A stretch of 43,568 bases of DNA from Actinomycetes bacterium. Its GTDB lineage: Bacteria > Actinomycetota > Actinomycetes > JAHEKZ01. The DNA lies in the NCBI GenBank assembly GCA_024644435.1, contig JAHEKZ010000018.1:1-43568 (forward strand), given 5' to 3'. Position numbers and translations under genes: made by a program. Shown one piece after another: positions 26,124 to 34,193 of this stretch. Positions within the stretch are counted from its first letter, which is position 1. The number at the start of each line of letters is the position of its first letter. The notes under the pieces are model-generated. The model did no database searches. It had not been told where the DNA came from and saw only the letters and a list, made by a program, of their open reading frames with translations.

Positions 26124-26867
26124 TCACAGACCTGACTCGGCGGTACGCACCTGAATGCGACGGCACTCCTCGCACCGGATGACCTCGTCTTCGGCCGCGT
26201 CCCGGATGCGTCCGACGTCGGTGGCCGACAGGTCGAGCCGGCATCCGTCGCACCGACGCTGCTTGATGGCAACGGCCGCGATGCCGTCCAGCTGCGCACG
26301 CAGCTTCTCGTAGTAGGCCAGCAGCTCGTCGCTGATGTCGGGAACGACGGTCTCTCGTTGACGTTGAGCGAACTCGACGTCCTTGTCGAGCGCGGCCAGA
26401 GCAGCCACCCGACGCCGCTCGGTCGCTTCGACGGAAACCGCGAGCCGCTCCTGCTCGGCCGCAAGCGTGGCTGTCTTCTTCTCGGCCACCTCGAGCCGTT
26501 CCATGACCTCGAGCTCGACGTCTTCCAGATCTGTCTGGCGTTTGTGGAGCGACCCAACCTCATGCTGCAGGTTCTCGAGGTCCTTGGCGGACGTAATGGC
26601 GCCCGAGTCGAGTCGTTGCTGGTCACGCGTCATCCGCTGGCGCACCTGGTCGATGTCGGACTCCAGCTTGTCCTGCTCACGGGCGATGTCACTGGCCTCG
26701 GTCTGCGCGTCCACCAGATCTGAACGCACCGACTGCTGCTGAACGGCAAGAGCACTCAGCTCTGCGATCTCGGGCAACGTCTGACGGCGGTGTTCGAGGT
26801 GAGCCAATGACTGGTCGATCGCCTGCAGGTCGAGCAGTCTGGTCTGCTCAGCCGGAGTAGCTTTCAG
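26124..26867 (-). CDS. Coiled-coil C4 zinc-ribbon protein, apparent CTG start
   Basis: A 247-residue protein of the COG1579 family (M. tuberculosis Rv2229c-like). Residues about 15-185 form a long antiparallel coiled coil including VRQRMTRDQQRLDSG and KDLENLQHEVGSLHKRQTDL. The C-terminus is a C4 zinc ribbon with C206, C209, C232 and C235. Homologues begin MKAxPxxQxRLLDLQ; here the matching LKATPAEQTRLLDLQ is read from a CTG at 26867 that overlaps the nif3 stop as CTGA, with AGGAGG four bases upstream. The frame is open further upstream but only inside nif3, without homology. Function is unknown; a nucleic-acid-binding role is often suggested. Confidence 0.85.
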   Translation of the reverse strand: MKATPAEQTRLLDLQAIDQSLAHLEHRRQTLPEIAELSALAVQQQSVRSDLVDAQTEASDIAREQDKLESDIDQVRQRMTRDQQRLDSGAITSAKDLENLQHEVGSLHKRQTDLEDVELEVMERLEVAEKKTATLAAEQERLAVSVEATERRRVAALAALDKDVEFAQRQRETVVPDISDELLAYYEKLRAQLDGIAAVAIKQRRCDGCRLDLSATDVGRIRDAAEDEVIRCEECRRIQVRTAESGL

Positions 26868-28030
26868 CGGTCCTCCTCGGGTCGAGACCGGACGTGGCCG
26901 GCCACCGGATCGGTGACACGTGTTGAGACGTGGGTCTCCACCGTAGTGGCGTCGGGGCTGGCGACCGCCAGCGCCTTGACCAGTCGATCTGCCGCTCGCG
27001 GCAGCCAAGGCCACTCACTGGCCCAGTGCCCAGGGTCCACGAGGGCTGGCCCTCCCCCCGCCAAGTGCTCGGATGCCGGGTGATGGCGCAGGTCTGCCGT
27101 GACGTAGGCGTCCACCTCTGCGGCCGCGGCATCGGCCAGCAGTCCATCGCCAGCCCCTCCGCACACCGCCACGCGCTGCACGAGCCGCTCACCGTCTCCG
27201 TGGTAGCGGACACCACCCGGCGTGGCCGGCAATGCGCCGGCAACCTGCTGGGCGAAGCGCTCGAGCGTCGTCGCGGAACCTAGGACACCCACCCGGCCAA
27301 GTCCGCGCGCCCCGTTCGACCGTGCCAGCTCGATGACGTCCACTGCGACCTCTTCATAGGGGTGTGTCGCACGAAGCGCATTGAGAACGTCTGGCCGACG
27401 GACCCGCGGGACAATCATCTCCACCCGGGTCTCGTCGAGGACCTCCCGGCGTCCCACCTCACCGATCGCGGGGCTCGCACCTGGCTGGGGGGTGAACGTC
27501 CCCGTGCCCGCAACCGTCCAGGCGCATCGCCGGTAATGGCCCTGTCCCCCGGCGCCGGCCCCCGACATCGCCTCGATAACCGCCTCGACAGCGGCAGGGG
27601 GCACGTAGGTCACGATCTTGTCGGACGGGTCATCGGGCCAGGGACGAAGCGGCGAGCGGTCGGTCAGACCGAGTGCATCAGCCAACGCGTCGTTGACCCC
27701 ATCGACCGCCACGTCAGCATTGGTGTGCGCCGTAAAGAGTGCGCAGCCGCCGCGGATCAGCTGGTGGAGCAGGCGTCCTTTCGCGTCATCCGCCGCAACA
27801 CTGTGAACGGGGCGGAGCAGCAGAGGGTGATGAGTGACGAGCAGGTCTGCACCCCATGCCAGTGCCTCCTGAGCCACGGCTTCGGTGGGATCGACCGCGA
27901 ACATCACCCGCGCGACCGGATCTTCGGGGTCACCACACACCAGACCGACCGCGTCCCACGACTCAGCCGTTGACGGTGGGTACAGGTCATCGAGGGCGGA
28001 GGCGGCGTCCGCAACGGTGGGGCTGCTCAC
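26864..28030 (-). CDS. Nif3-like dinuclear metal-centre protein (DUF34)
   Basis: A 388-residue long-form Nif3/YbgI-family protein, which forms a toroidal hexamer with a two-metal site per subunit. Likely ligands include H67 and H68 in LVTHHPLLL and H102 and D106 in AHTNADVAVDG, with a matching region near the C-terminus (VTADLRHHPASEH). An inserted middle domain (about 130-235) accounts for the extra length, as in Gram-positive members. The biochemical role is unsettled. GTG at 28030 follows TACAGT by six bases. It heads a three-gene operon. Confidence 0.92.
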   Translation of the reverse strand: MSSPTVADAASALDDLYPPSTAESWDAVGLVCGDPEDPVARVMFAVDPTEAVAQEALAWGADLLVTHHPLLLRPVHSVAADDAKGRLLHQLIRGGCALFTAHTNADVAVDGVNDALADALGLTDRSPLRPWPDDPSDKIVTYVPPAAVEAVIEAMSGAGAGGQGHYRRCAWTVAGTGTFTPQPGASPAIGEVGRREVLDETRVEMIVPRVRRPDVLNALRATHPYEEVAVDVIELARSNGARGLGRVGVLGSATTLERFAQQVAGALPATPGGVRYHGDGERLVQRVAVCGGAGDGLLADAAAAEVDAYVTADLRHHPASEHLAGGGPALVDPGHWASEWPWLPRAADRLVKALAVASPDATTVETHVSTRVTDPVAGHVRSRPEEDR

Positions 28031-28036
28031 GCCTGA

Positions 28037-28042
28037 ACTGTA
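28037..28042 (-). promoter_or_regulatory. Leaderless minus-10 element for the Nif3 gene
   Basis: On the minus strand TACAGT, six bases, then GTG at 28030. Same hexamer and spacing as nadE and the 66-aa gene. Confidence 0.6.
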
Positions 28043-28081
28043 GTGCGCCTACCGCCGTTGCCCCATCCCCGAGTCAGTGAT

Positions 28082-28132
28082 GGATTCCCTGCGCTTTGGA
28101 CGCCGATCCACGCCACCAAACGCAGGGAATCC
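28082..28132. repeat. Interrupted inverted repeat between divergent genes
   Basis: GGATTCCCTGCG at 28082-28093 is mirrored by CGCAGGGAATCC at 28121-28132; allowing a one-base bulge (C94) the pairing extends to TTTGG/CCAAA for seventeen pairs, with a sixteen-base loop. The two flanking genes diverge, so it is not a terminator for either. The rest of this 285-base gap holds only a candidate promoter. Confidence 0.7.
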
Positions 28133-28222
28133 GACACTGTCGCATTCCTGCCCCTGGGGCGGAACGCTGCCGCCGTGAGCCTGCTCCATCGACAGTCTCC
28201 CTCGTACTGCGCACCTGGGCTA

Positions 28223-28251
28223 TTGATCTGGCGAGTTGTGGGGAGTATGAC
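28223..28251 (+). promoter_or_regulatory. Candidate sigma-70 promoter for the ABM-like gene
   Basis: TTGATC at 28223-28228, a seventeen-base spacer, and TATGAC at 28246-28251. Spacing is ideal and both hexamers are close to consensus. The leader to ATG 28316 would be about 58 bases. Confidence 0.5.
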
Positions 28252-28315
28252 GAAAGGACGCCCACGGCTCCTCCACGGCGCAAACGGCAGCCAGGCCCGG
28301 GCGTGGAGGTGAACG

Positions 28316-28600
28316 ATGTACGGAACGGTGATGGTGGCGCGTATCTCGGTGTCAGCCCAAGAGGTCCATCGACGCGCACAGCAATGGGAGCTCGACCGCG
28401 GAACCTCAGTTGGCTTCGTCGACCGATGGATCATGTCGGCCGATGATGGCCGTCTGGTCATGGCGGTGCGCTTCGAGTCCAAGGAGAAGTACCTCGCTCT
28501 GGCCGACGACAGCACCCAGAACGAGTGGTGGGAGCGCGAAGTGATGCCGCTGCTCGTCGGTGAGCCCGAGTGGATCGATGGTGAGTGGGTCGACGCCTAG
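28316..28600 (+). CDS. ABM-like dimeric alpha/beta barrel protein
   Basis: A 94-residue protein. The start MYGTVMVARISV, a central VDRWIMSADDGRLVMAVRF and the aromatic EKYLALADDSTQNEWW give the beta-alpha-beta-beta-alpha-beta layout and spacing of antibiotic-biosynthesis-monooxygenase/dimeric ferredoxin-like proteins. No catalytic residue can be assigned, so enzyme activity is unproven. ATG at 28316 has a perfect GGAGGT with a five-base spacer. It is convergent with the SMR gene. Confidence 0.75.
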   Translation: MYGTVMVARISVSAQEVHRRAQQWELDRGTSVGFVDRWIMSADDGRLVMAVRFESKEKYLALADDSTQNEWWEREVMPLLVGEPEWIDGEWVDA

Positions 28601-28607
28601 GCGCCGC

Positions 28608-28700
28608 TCACGCATCACCGTCAGGCATGGGCACGTCGAACCCCGGATCGAGGTCCTCGTCGTGGTTTGCAGCAAGCCAGGGAGCATCGAGATTGCCCAT
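28608..28700 (-). CDS. Possible 30-residue acidic peptide after the SMR gene
   Basis: ATG at 28700 lies four bases after the SMR stop and opens 30 codons to a TGA at 28608, ending eight bases from the convergent ABM-like gene. The product is acidic (LDAPWLAANHDEDLDPGFDV in the middle). No good ribosome site is seen beyond a weak GGTGA, and I know no family. It fills an otherwise unexplained gap in the operon direction. Confidence 0.3.
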   Translation of the reverse strand: MGNLDAPWLAANHDEDLDPGFDVPMPDGDA

Positions 28701-28704
28701 GCCA

Positions 28705-29037
28705 CTAGGTCACCGCAGAGTTCCCGAGCTGAACCAGCACCACGCCTGCGATCACAACCACCAGCCCTACGCCAGTAACCGGCGAGATCGAGTCGCCGAA
28801 TAGCCAGATGCCGGCGAGGGTGACGAGCGCGATCCCGAATGCTGACCAGATGGCGTAGACGATCCCCTGCGGGATCCCCGTCTTGAGGATCAGGGCCAGC
28901 AGATAGAACGAGATGCCGTACCCGATGACCACGACTACCACCGGCCACAGCTTCGAGAAGCCGTCGGAGTACCGCAAGAAGACAGTTGCCAGAGCTTCGA
29001 ACCCGATGGCGAACGTGAGCAGGAGCCAGGTAGGCAT
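28705..29037 (-). CDS. Small multidrug resistance (SMR, Qac/EmrE-type) efflux protein
   Basis: A 110-residue four-helix membrane protein. The essential proton/drug-coupling glutamate is E14 in the first helix (FAIGFEALATVFLRYSDGF). Y61 and W64 lie in IPQGIVYAIWSAFGI, matching EmrE Y60 and W63, which favours the multidrug Qac branch over the guanidinium-exporter branch. It works as a dual-topology homodimer expelling cationic hydrophobic compounds. ATG at 29037. The upstream region holds a small hairpin (29041-29056) and a potential pseudoknot (29075-29106), and directly before them tRNA-Val on the same strand. No recognisable ribosome site precedes the start. Confidence 0.9.
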   Translation of the reverse strand: MPTWLLLTFAIGFEALATVFLRYSDGFSKLWPVVVVVIGYGISFYLLALILKTGIPQGIVYAIWSAFGIALVTLAGIWLFGDSISPVTGVGLVVVIAGVVLVQLGNSAVT

Positions 29038-29074
29038 GGGGTGATCCGTTCATCACAGGAGTGGCGGGGGTCGT

Positions 29075-29106
29075 CAGGGTACCCAAGAGGAAGCACCCTG
29101 CTTGGG
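29075..29106 (-). other. Potential H-type RNA pseudoknot between tRNA-Val and the SMR gene
   Basis: Read on the minus strand the order is CCCAAG, CAGGGT, seven loop bases, CTTGGG, one base, ACCCTG. The first and third segments pair (six pairs), as do the second and fourth (six pairs), so the helices interlock. It begins eight bases after the tRNA 3' end and ends 38 bases before the SMR start. It could alternatively be a simple hairpin terminator for the tRNA. Confidence 0.4.
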
Positions 29107-29113
29107 CGTGAGG

Positions 29114-29186
29114 TGGGCGCAGAGGGACTTGAACCCCCGACCGCCGGTTTGTAAGACCGGAGCTCTACCAGCTGAGCTATACGCCC
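29114..29186 (-). tRNA. tRNA-Val (anticodon UAC)
   Basis: A 73-base cloverleaf including the discriminator A. The acceptor stem GGGCGTA/TGCGCCC pairs over seven bases with one T-G, and the D-arm reads GCTCAGCTGGTAGAGC. The anticodon stem CCGGT/ACCGG encloses CTTACAA, giving anticodon TAC. The T-arm is GGGGGTTCAAGTCCCTC. The 3' CCA is not encoded; CCT follows the discriminator. Confidence 0.96.
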
Positions 29187-29212
29187 GAACGTCGGACGAG
29201 CCTAGCGGCGCC

Positions 29213-29671
29213 TCATGTCAGCGACGCGAGCACCTTCTCGTACTCGGCAGGGTCTCTCGCGTCCCCGATGCCGTTGACAACCGAGTAACGAACGACCCCC
29301 TGCTTGTCGATAATGAACGTCCCCCGGTAGGCGACGCCGAGCTCGTCGTTGAAGACGCCGTACTGCTGAGTGACCGCCCCGTGAGGCCAGTGGTCGCTGA
29401 GCAGCGGAAAGGTGTAGCCATCGCGTTCGGCGAAGATCCGGAGCGCGAACTTCGGGTCGCAGGAGACGGCGAGAGTCGCCGTTTGGTCGTTCTCCAGCGA
29501 GTCGAGTCGATCGCGAATCTCGCACAGCTCGCCGGCACAGATCCCGCTGAACGCCCACGGGAAGAAGATGAGCACCACGTTCTTGTGAGACCGGTACGAC
29601 GACAGTGTGACCGGCTCACCATGCTGACTGCTCAGAGTGAAGTCGGGAGCTTGTTGTCCGATGTCCACCAC
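29213..29671 (-). CDS. ahpE: AhpE-type one-Cys peroxiredoxin
   Basis: A 152-residue peroxiredoxin of the AhpE group. The peroxidatic cysteine is C45 in PWAFSGICAGELCEIRD, where the group consensus is FPxAFTGICxGEL; an additional cysteine at C50 is also present and could influence recycling. FNDELGVAYRGTFIIDKQGVVRY is the conserved strand-turn-strand near the C-terminus. It reduces peroxides in the cytosol, in mycobacteria with mycothiol/mycoredoxin. ATG at 29671. It is divergent from the DoxX-family gene across a 151-base region containing a 14-base palindrome. Confidence 0.92.
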   Translation of the reverse strand: MVDIGQQAPDFTLSSQHGEPVTLSSYRSHKNVVLIFFPWAFSGICAGELCEIRDRLDSLENDQTATLAVSCDPKFALRIFAERDGYTFPLLSDHWPHGAVTQQYGVFNDELGVAYRGTFIIDKQGVVRYSVVNGIGDARDPAEYEKVLASLT

Positions 29672-29739
29672 GATCTGCCCACCTTTCGGTCGAAGTTACC
29701 GGGGAGTAAAGCAGGAAGGGACGTTCGGCGCATGTCGTC

Positions 29740-29753
29740 AGGACCTAGGTCCT
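29740..29753. promoter_or_regulatory. Fourteen-base palindrome, DevR/DosR-like operator candidate
   Basis: AGGACCTAGGTCCT is a perfect palindrome between ahpE and the DoxX gene. It agrees at ten of fourteen positions with the core of the DevR/DosR box (GGGACTWWAGTCCC, recalled from mycobacterial work). It lies about 60 bases upstream of the inferred doxX transcription start, a usual activator position. Assignment is inference. Confidence 0.45.
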
Positions 29754-29794
29754 TGTCGGCGCAACCAACGGGGAGGACCCTCAATGTCAGGAGT

Positions 29795-29800
29795 TACTTT
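29795..29800 (+). promoter_or_regulatory. Minus-10 element for the DoxX gene
   Basis: TACTTT, with transcription expected near 29807, leaving a short leader containing the AAGGAGG ribosome site at 29811-29817. Confidence 0.45.
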
Positions 29801-29822
29801 CAGATCTACCAAGGAGGCGGAG

Positions 29823-30479
29823 ATGACCACCACAGCCAAGGGCGACGTCAGCGTCACCCAAGCCAGTCAGGGCTCGTGGTACCACGGCTTCACGCAAGCC
29901 GCGACAGCCAAGTACTGGGCCGCAGTAGCCCGCATCGCCCTCGGATTCGTATTCCTCTGGGCGTTCCTCGACAAGACATTCGGACTCGGATACGCCACAC
30001 CGAGTGAATCGGCTTGGCAGTTCGGTGCCGGAGATGGCAGCCCGACGTTCGGCTTCCTCACCTTTGGCGTCAACCCCGAGGGCCCGTTCGCCAGCTTCTT
30101 CCACTCCCTGGGAGAGAGCGCCGGCGTGATGGGGGCAGAGGGACCGACACTGTACCCAGGCTCCTGGGTCAACTGGGCCTTCATGCTCGCCCTGCTCGGC
30201 GCAGGCGTCACGCTCATCCTCGGCGTGTTCATGCGCATCGGTTCCATCGGTGCCGCCGTGCTGTTGATGATGATGTACTTCGCAGCTGCACCGTGGGCCA
30301 AGTTCACCGACGCGGAGACCGGCGAGACAGTTGCGTCGAACAACCCGATCGCCGACGACCACCTCGCCTACGCGATCTTCGCGATCCTGCTGATGCTCCT
30401 CACTGCAGAGCGCACCTGGGGACTCGGCAAGTGGTGGCAGTCGCTGGAGTTCGTGCAGCGGCACCCCTGGCTCGCCTAG
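29823..30479 (+). CDS. DoxX-family membrane protein
   Basis: A 218-residue membrane protein with four hydrophobic segments: ARIALGFVFLWAFLDKTFGLGY, WVNWAFMLALLGAGVTLILGVFMR, GAAVLLMMMYFAAAPW and LAYAIFAILLMLLTAERTWG (each quoted region belongs to one helix). The WAFLDKTFGLGYATP motif and the C-terminal amphipathic end are typical of DoxX/terminal-oxidase-subunit-like proteins, some of which act in thiosulfate:quinone oxidation or in membrane redox complexes. ATG at 29823 has AAGGAGG with five-base spacing; an upstream in-frame ATG at 29784 lacks one. A perfect hairpin terminator follows. Confidence 0.85.
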   Translation: MTTTAKGDVSVTQASQGSWYHGFTQAATAKYWAAVARIALGFVFLWAFLDKTFGLGYATPSESAWQFGAGDGSPTFGFLTFGVNPEGPFASFFHSLGESAGVMGAEGPTLYPGSWVNWAFMLALLGAGVTLILGVFMRIGSIGAAVLLMMMYFAAAPWAKFTDAETGETVASNNPIADDHLAYAIFAILLMLLTAERTWGLGKWWQSLEFVQRHPWLA

Positions 30480-30498
30480 TTCGACTACCGCATGACGA

Positions 30499-30538
30499 AA
30501 GGAAGGGCCCCGCTCCAAGGAGCGGGGCCCTTCCTTTC
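30499..30538. terminator. Perfect hairpin terminator, bidirectional
   Basis: Positions 30499-30517 and 30520-30538 are exact reverse complements (19 pairs) with a two-base loop; runs of A on the left and T on the right make it a terminator for both the DoxX gene and the convergent DUF3052 gene ending at 30551. Confidence 0.88.
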
Positions 30539-30550
30539 AGTTGTCGCCGC

Positions 30551-30979
30551 TCAGCGTCCGATCTTGGGAGCGACCAGACGGGTGCCCGCCCAGTCTGCGG
30601 CCGCGCTGGTGCTCTTGGTGGACGAGAGCCCGGCGGTTCGCGCCGCCTCACCGATCTCACTGGGCTCGACGTGCCCGTCTCTGCCGGCCTTGGGGGTGAA
30701 GAGCCACACCACGCCGCCTGACGTGATAGCGGAGAGTCCGTCAACCAGGGCGTCCACCAGGTCACCGTCGTCGTCATGCCACCAGAGGACGACGACGTCA
30801 GCGACGTCGTCGAAGTCGTCCCCCACCATTGGTGCACCGACGGTCGCCGTGATCGACGATCGAAGGGCCTCGTCCACGTCGTCGTCAGCCCCGATTTCGA
30901 GTACCACCTGTCCGGCCGCGAATCCCATCCGCGCGGCTGGGCCGTCGGGAACCCCCTCCGGCCCTTCACTCCCGCTCAC
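30551..30979 (-). CDS. DUF3052 family protein
   Basis: A 142-residue protein of the actinobacterial DUF3052 family. Characteristic segments are GFAAGQVVLEIGADDDVDEALR, DVVVLWWHDDDGDLVDALVD, GGVVWLFTPKAGRDGHVEP and the C-terminal WAGTRLVAPK. Function is unknown; the gene usually lies next to aceE, as here. The start is taken as GTG at 30979 with GGAAGGGG five bases upstream; a GTG at 30994 is possible and adds five residues. Confidence 0.88.
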   Translation of the reverse strand: MSGSEGPEGVPDGPAARMGFAAGQVVLEIGADDDVDEALRSSITATVGAPMVGDDFDDVADVVVLWWHDDDGDLVDALVDGLSAITSGGVVWLFTPKAGRDGHVEPSEIGEAARTAGLSSTKSTSAAADWAGTRLVAPKIGR

Positions 30980-31103
30980 GCACGCCCCTTCCACTCATCG
31001 GGGACCTACGGCAGGACCCACCCGGTTAGTCCATTACAGCCAGGACCGACACGCAAGTACATCGGGCCTAGTTCACCGAGGGAGTCTGCGTGTCCCGGAC
31101 AGC

Positions 31104-31292
31104 TCAGGCGTCAGCGTGGTGCACGACCGCATCGGCCCCAGGGAAGACCAAGCCCTCGTGCCCGTCGTCGAAACGGACCAGGAAGGGCGGGGCGCCCCCC
31201 TCGCCGCGCACCTCGAGGATCTCTGCCGTGCGATCCGGCTCTCCGACGTGGTGTGACTTCATGATCAGGGTCTCGCCAATCTTGGCCTGCAT
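31104..31292 (-). CDS. DUF1918 domain protein
   Basis: A 62-residue protein that is one whole DUF1918 domain: MQAKIGETLIM, PDRTAEILEVRG, then PPFLVRFDDGHEGLVFPGAD. The small SH3-like beta fold is widespread in actinobacteria and its role is not established. ATG at 31292 follows GAGGAGG. The longer open frame to 31373 enters the aceE promoter region and is not conserved. Confidence 0.88.
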   Translation of the reverse strand: MQAKIGETLIMKSHHVGEPDRTAEILEVRGEGGAPPFLVRFDDGHEGLVFPGADAVVHHADA

Positions 31293-31396
31293 GATGACCT
31301 CCTCAATCAGTGCCGCGGCGGCACCTCTCACACTGCCGCACGCCGGCCACGGAAGGAAGGGACCTTGGGCCACGCGTAGCCGCGCACCGGCGCGCG

Positions 31397-31402
31397 TAGG
31401 CT
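31397..31402 (+). promoter_or_regulatory. Minus-10 element for aceE
   Basis: TAGGCT, with an expected start near 31409 and a leader of about 41 bases to GTG 31450. No minus-35 consensus is visible. Confidence 0.4.
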
Positions 31403-31449
31403 ACGAGAGGACCCACCGGCAGAGCCGCACGGAGTGAGGCGATACCAGC

Positions 31450-34185
31450 GTGAACACCGGACGCGAGCGCGAGCCCCTGATCAGCAGCGGGCTCCCCACC
31501 CAGCTTGTCGATGTCGACCCCGAAGAGACCCAGGAATGGCGCGAGTCGCTCGACGACGTCATTGACTCCGAGGGTGCCTACCGAGCTCGATACATCATGT
31601 TGAGCCTGCTCCAGCGGGCACGGCAGCGAAACGTGGGCGTCCCGTCTCTGACGACGACCGACTACATCAACACCATCCCGCCCGAGCAGGAGCCGTGGTT
31701 CCCCGGTGACGAGTGGGTAGAGCGCCGGATCCGTGCCTACGTGCGCTGGAACGCCGCGATCATGGTGCACCGGGCCCAGCGCCCAGGGGTCGGCGTCGGG
31801 GGTCACATCTCCACCTACGCATCGAGCGCTTCGCTGTACGAGGTGGGCTTCAACCACTTCTTCCGGGGGGCTGACCATGCCGGCGGCGGTGACCAGATCT
31901 ACATCCAAGGGCACGCCTCGCCCGGCATCTACGCGCGCGCCTTCCTCGAGGGACGCCTCGACGAGGACCGTCTCGACGGCTTCCGGCAGGAGCTCTCACA
32001 TCCGGGCGGCGGGTTGCCGTCGTACCCACACCCGCGGCTGATGCCCGAGTTCTGGCAGTTCCCCACCGTGTCGATGGGGCTGGGACCGATCAACGCGATC
32101 TACCAGGCTCAGTTCAACAGGTACCTGCACAACCGTGGCATCAAGGACACATCCGACCAGCACGTGTGGGCGTTTCTGGGCGACGGCGAGATGGACGAGG
32201 TCGAGTCGCTGGGGGCCATCGGTCTCGCCGCCCGCGAAGAGCTCGACAACCTCACGTTCGTGATCAACTGCAACCTGCAACGACTCGACGGGCCGGTCCG
32301 AGGAAACGGCAAGATCATCCAGGAGCTGGAGGCGTTCTTCCGCGGCGCGGGATGGAACGTCATCAAGGTGATCTGGGGACGAAGCTGGGATCCGCTCCTT
32401 GCCCAAGACCCCGACGGCGCGCTCGTCAACATCATGAACGCCACTCCGGACGGCGACTTCCAGACGTACAAGTCGGAGAACGGCGGGTTCATCCGCGACC
32501 ACTTCTTCGGACGTGACCCCCGGACGCGCAAGCTGGTCGAGGATTGGTCCGACGAAGAGATCTGGGCTCTGCAGCGAGGTGGCCACGACTACCGCAAGAT
32601 GTACGCCGCCTACCAGTCAGCGATCGAGCACAAGGGCCAGCCGACGGTGGTCCTGGCCAAGACCATCAAGGGATGGACCCTCGGGTCACACTTCGAGGGG
32701 CGCAACTCCACCCACCAGATGAAGAAGCTCACGCTCGACGATCTCAAGGGTTTCCGCGACCGGCTCGCGATCCCCATCGACGACGCCGACATGGACCCGA
32801 AGCTGCCGCCCTACTACCGGCCCGAGAAAGACAGCGACATCACGCGCTACCTGCACGAGCGGCGGAAGGCGCTGGGGGGCTACCTTCCCGAACGTCGCGA
32901 GCAGAGTCGTCCGCTGATGCTTCCCGGCGACGCGGCCTATGCCGTCTCCAAGCGAGGTGCCGGCAAGCAGCAGGTAGCCACCACCATGGCCTTCGTGCGG
33001 CTGCTCAAGGACCTGCTCAAGGACCCCCAGATCGGCCACCGCATCGTCCCGATCATCCCCGACGAGGCGCGCACTTTCGGCATGGACGCCATGTTCCCGG
33101 TGCAGAAGATCTACAACCCGCACGGGCAGACCTACGCGTCCGTCGACCGCGAGCTGATGCTGTCCTACAAGGAGGCGACCGACGGCCAGCTGCTGCACCA
33201 GGGCATCAACGAGGCCGGGTCTGTGTCGTCATTCATCGCGGCCGGCACGTCGTACTCCACACATGACGAGCCGATGATTCCCGTCTACATCTTCTACTCG
33301 ATGTTCGGGTTCCAGCGGACCGCGGACTCACTGTGGGCTGCGGGCGACCAGATGACCAGGGGCTTCCTCATCGGTGCGACTGCTGGCCGCACAACCCTGA
33401 ATGGCGAGGGTCTGCAACACGAGGACGGCCACTCCCACCTGATTGCGGCGACGAACCCGGCGGTTGTCTCGTACGACCCGGCTTTCGCGTTCGAGATCGG
33501 GCACATCATGCGCGACGGGCTCCGCCGGATGTATGGCGAGGACTCCGAGAACCTCTTCTACTACCTCACGATGTACAACGAACCGATCGACCAGCCACCC
33601 GAGCCGGACAACCTCGATGTCGACGGCCTACTCAGAGGCCTCTACCGCTACCGGCCAGCAGACAGCACGTCCGAGGTCACGGCACAGCTGATGGCCAGCG
33701 GGTCCGCCATGCCGGCCGCGCTCAAGGCGCAGCAGCTGCTCTCGGACGACTGGGGTGTCTCTGCGGACGTCTGGTCGGTCACCTCGTGGGTCGAGCTGCA
33801 CCGCGAGGGCCTTCGGGTCGACGACGCGAACCTGCTCGCACCGGCGTCCGAGCCGCAGCTGTCTTACGTGACGCGTCGACTTGCCGACGTGTCCGGACCG
33901 ATCGTCGCCGTCTCTGACTACCAGCGAGCGGTGCAAGAGCTCATCCGCCCGTGGGTCCCGGGCGACTACGTGACTCTCGGAACCGACGGCTACGGACTCT
34001 CAGACACCCGTGGCGCCCTCCGCCGGCACTTCCGCATCGACGCCGAGGCGATTACTGTTCGCACCCTCCAAGAACTCGCCAGACGAGGCGAGGTCAAGCT
34101 CGAGACTGTCAAAGAGGCGTTCGACCGCTACCGGCTCGACGACCCCAGGGCTGCTGATCCTGGCGCCGGCATGGGCGACGCCTGA
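31450..34185 (+). CDS. aceE: Pyruvate dehydrogenase E1 component, homodimeric type
   Basis: A 911-residue thiamine-diphosphate enzyme that decarboxylates pyruvate and acetylates the E2 lipoyl group, supplying acetyl-CoA. The ThDP/magnesium motif GDGEMD...NCN runs from residue 244 to 275. [14 protein letters not shown] near 115 and QHEDGHSHL in the C-terminal half are E1 landmarks; length is that of the AceE homodimer rather than the alpha/beta type. GTG at 31450. It is followed after eight bases by ppk2 on the same strand. Neighbouring fatty-acid genes would consume its product. Confidence 0.97.
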   Translation: MNTGREREPLISSGLPTQLVDVDPEETQEWRESLDDVIDSEGAYRARYIMLSLLQRARQRNVGVPSLTTTDYINTIPPEQEPWFPGDEWVERRIRAYVRWNAAIMVHRAQRPGVGVGGHISTYASSASLYEVGFNHFFRGADHAGGGDQIYIQGHASPGIYARAFLEGRLDEDRLDGFRQELSHPGGGLPSYPHPRLMPEFWQFPTVSMGLGPINAIYQAQFNRYLHNRGIKDTSDQHVWAFLGDGEMDEVESLGAIGLAAREELDNLTFVINCNLQRLDGPVRGNGKIIQELEAFFRGAGWNVIKVIWGRSWDPLLAQDPDGALVNIMNATPDGDFQTYKSENGGFIRDHFFGRDPRTRKLVEDWSDEEIWALQRGGHDYRKMYAAYQSAIEHKGQPTVVLAKTIKGWTLGSHFEGRNSTHQMKKLTLDDLKGFRDRLAIPIDDADMDPKLPPYYRPEKDSDITRYLHERRKALGGYLPERREQSRPLMLPGDAAYAVSKRGAGKQQVATTMAFVRLLKDLLKDPQIGHRIVPIIPDEARTFGMDAMFPVQKIYNPHGQTYASVDRELMLSYKEATDGQLLHQGINEAGSVSSFIAAGTSYSTHDEPMIPVYIFYSMFGFQRTADSLWAAGDQMTRGFLIGATAGRTTLNGEGLQHEDGHSHLIAATNPAVVSYDPAFAFEIGHIMRDGLRRMYGEDSENLFYYLTMYNEPIDQPPEPDNLDVDGLLRGLYRYRPADSTSEVTAQLMASGSAMPAALKAQQLLSDDWGVSADVWSVTSWVELHREGLRVDDANLLAPASEPQLSYVTRRLADVSGPIVAVSDYQRAVQELIRPWVPGDYVTLGTDGYGLSDTRGALRRHFRIDAEAITVRTLQELARRGEVKLETVKEAFDRYRLDDPRAADPGAGMGDA

Positions 34186-34193
34186 GGGGGATC

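Noticed and set aside
29041-29106. Guanidine-III (ykkC-III) riboswitch before the SMR gene
   Set aside because: Pseudoknot topology is similar, but the conserved purine-rich segments of that class, as I remember them, are absent. The SMR protein is also Qac-like rather than guanidinium-exporter-like.
29102-30007. 301-codon frame beginning with a DLNPRPPVCKTGA-like peptide
   Set aside because: This is the well-known false translation of the reverse strand of a tRNA gene, here tRNA-Val, running on through ahpE antisense.
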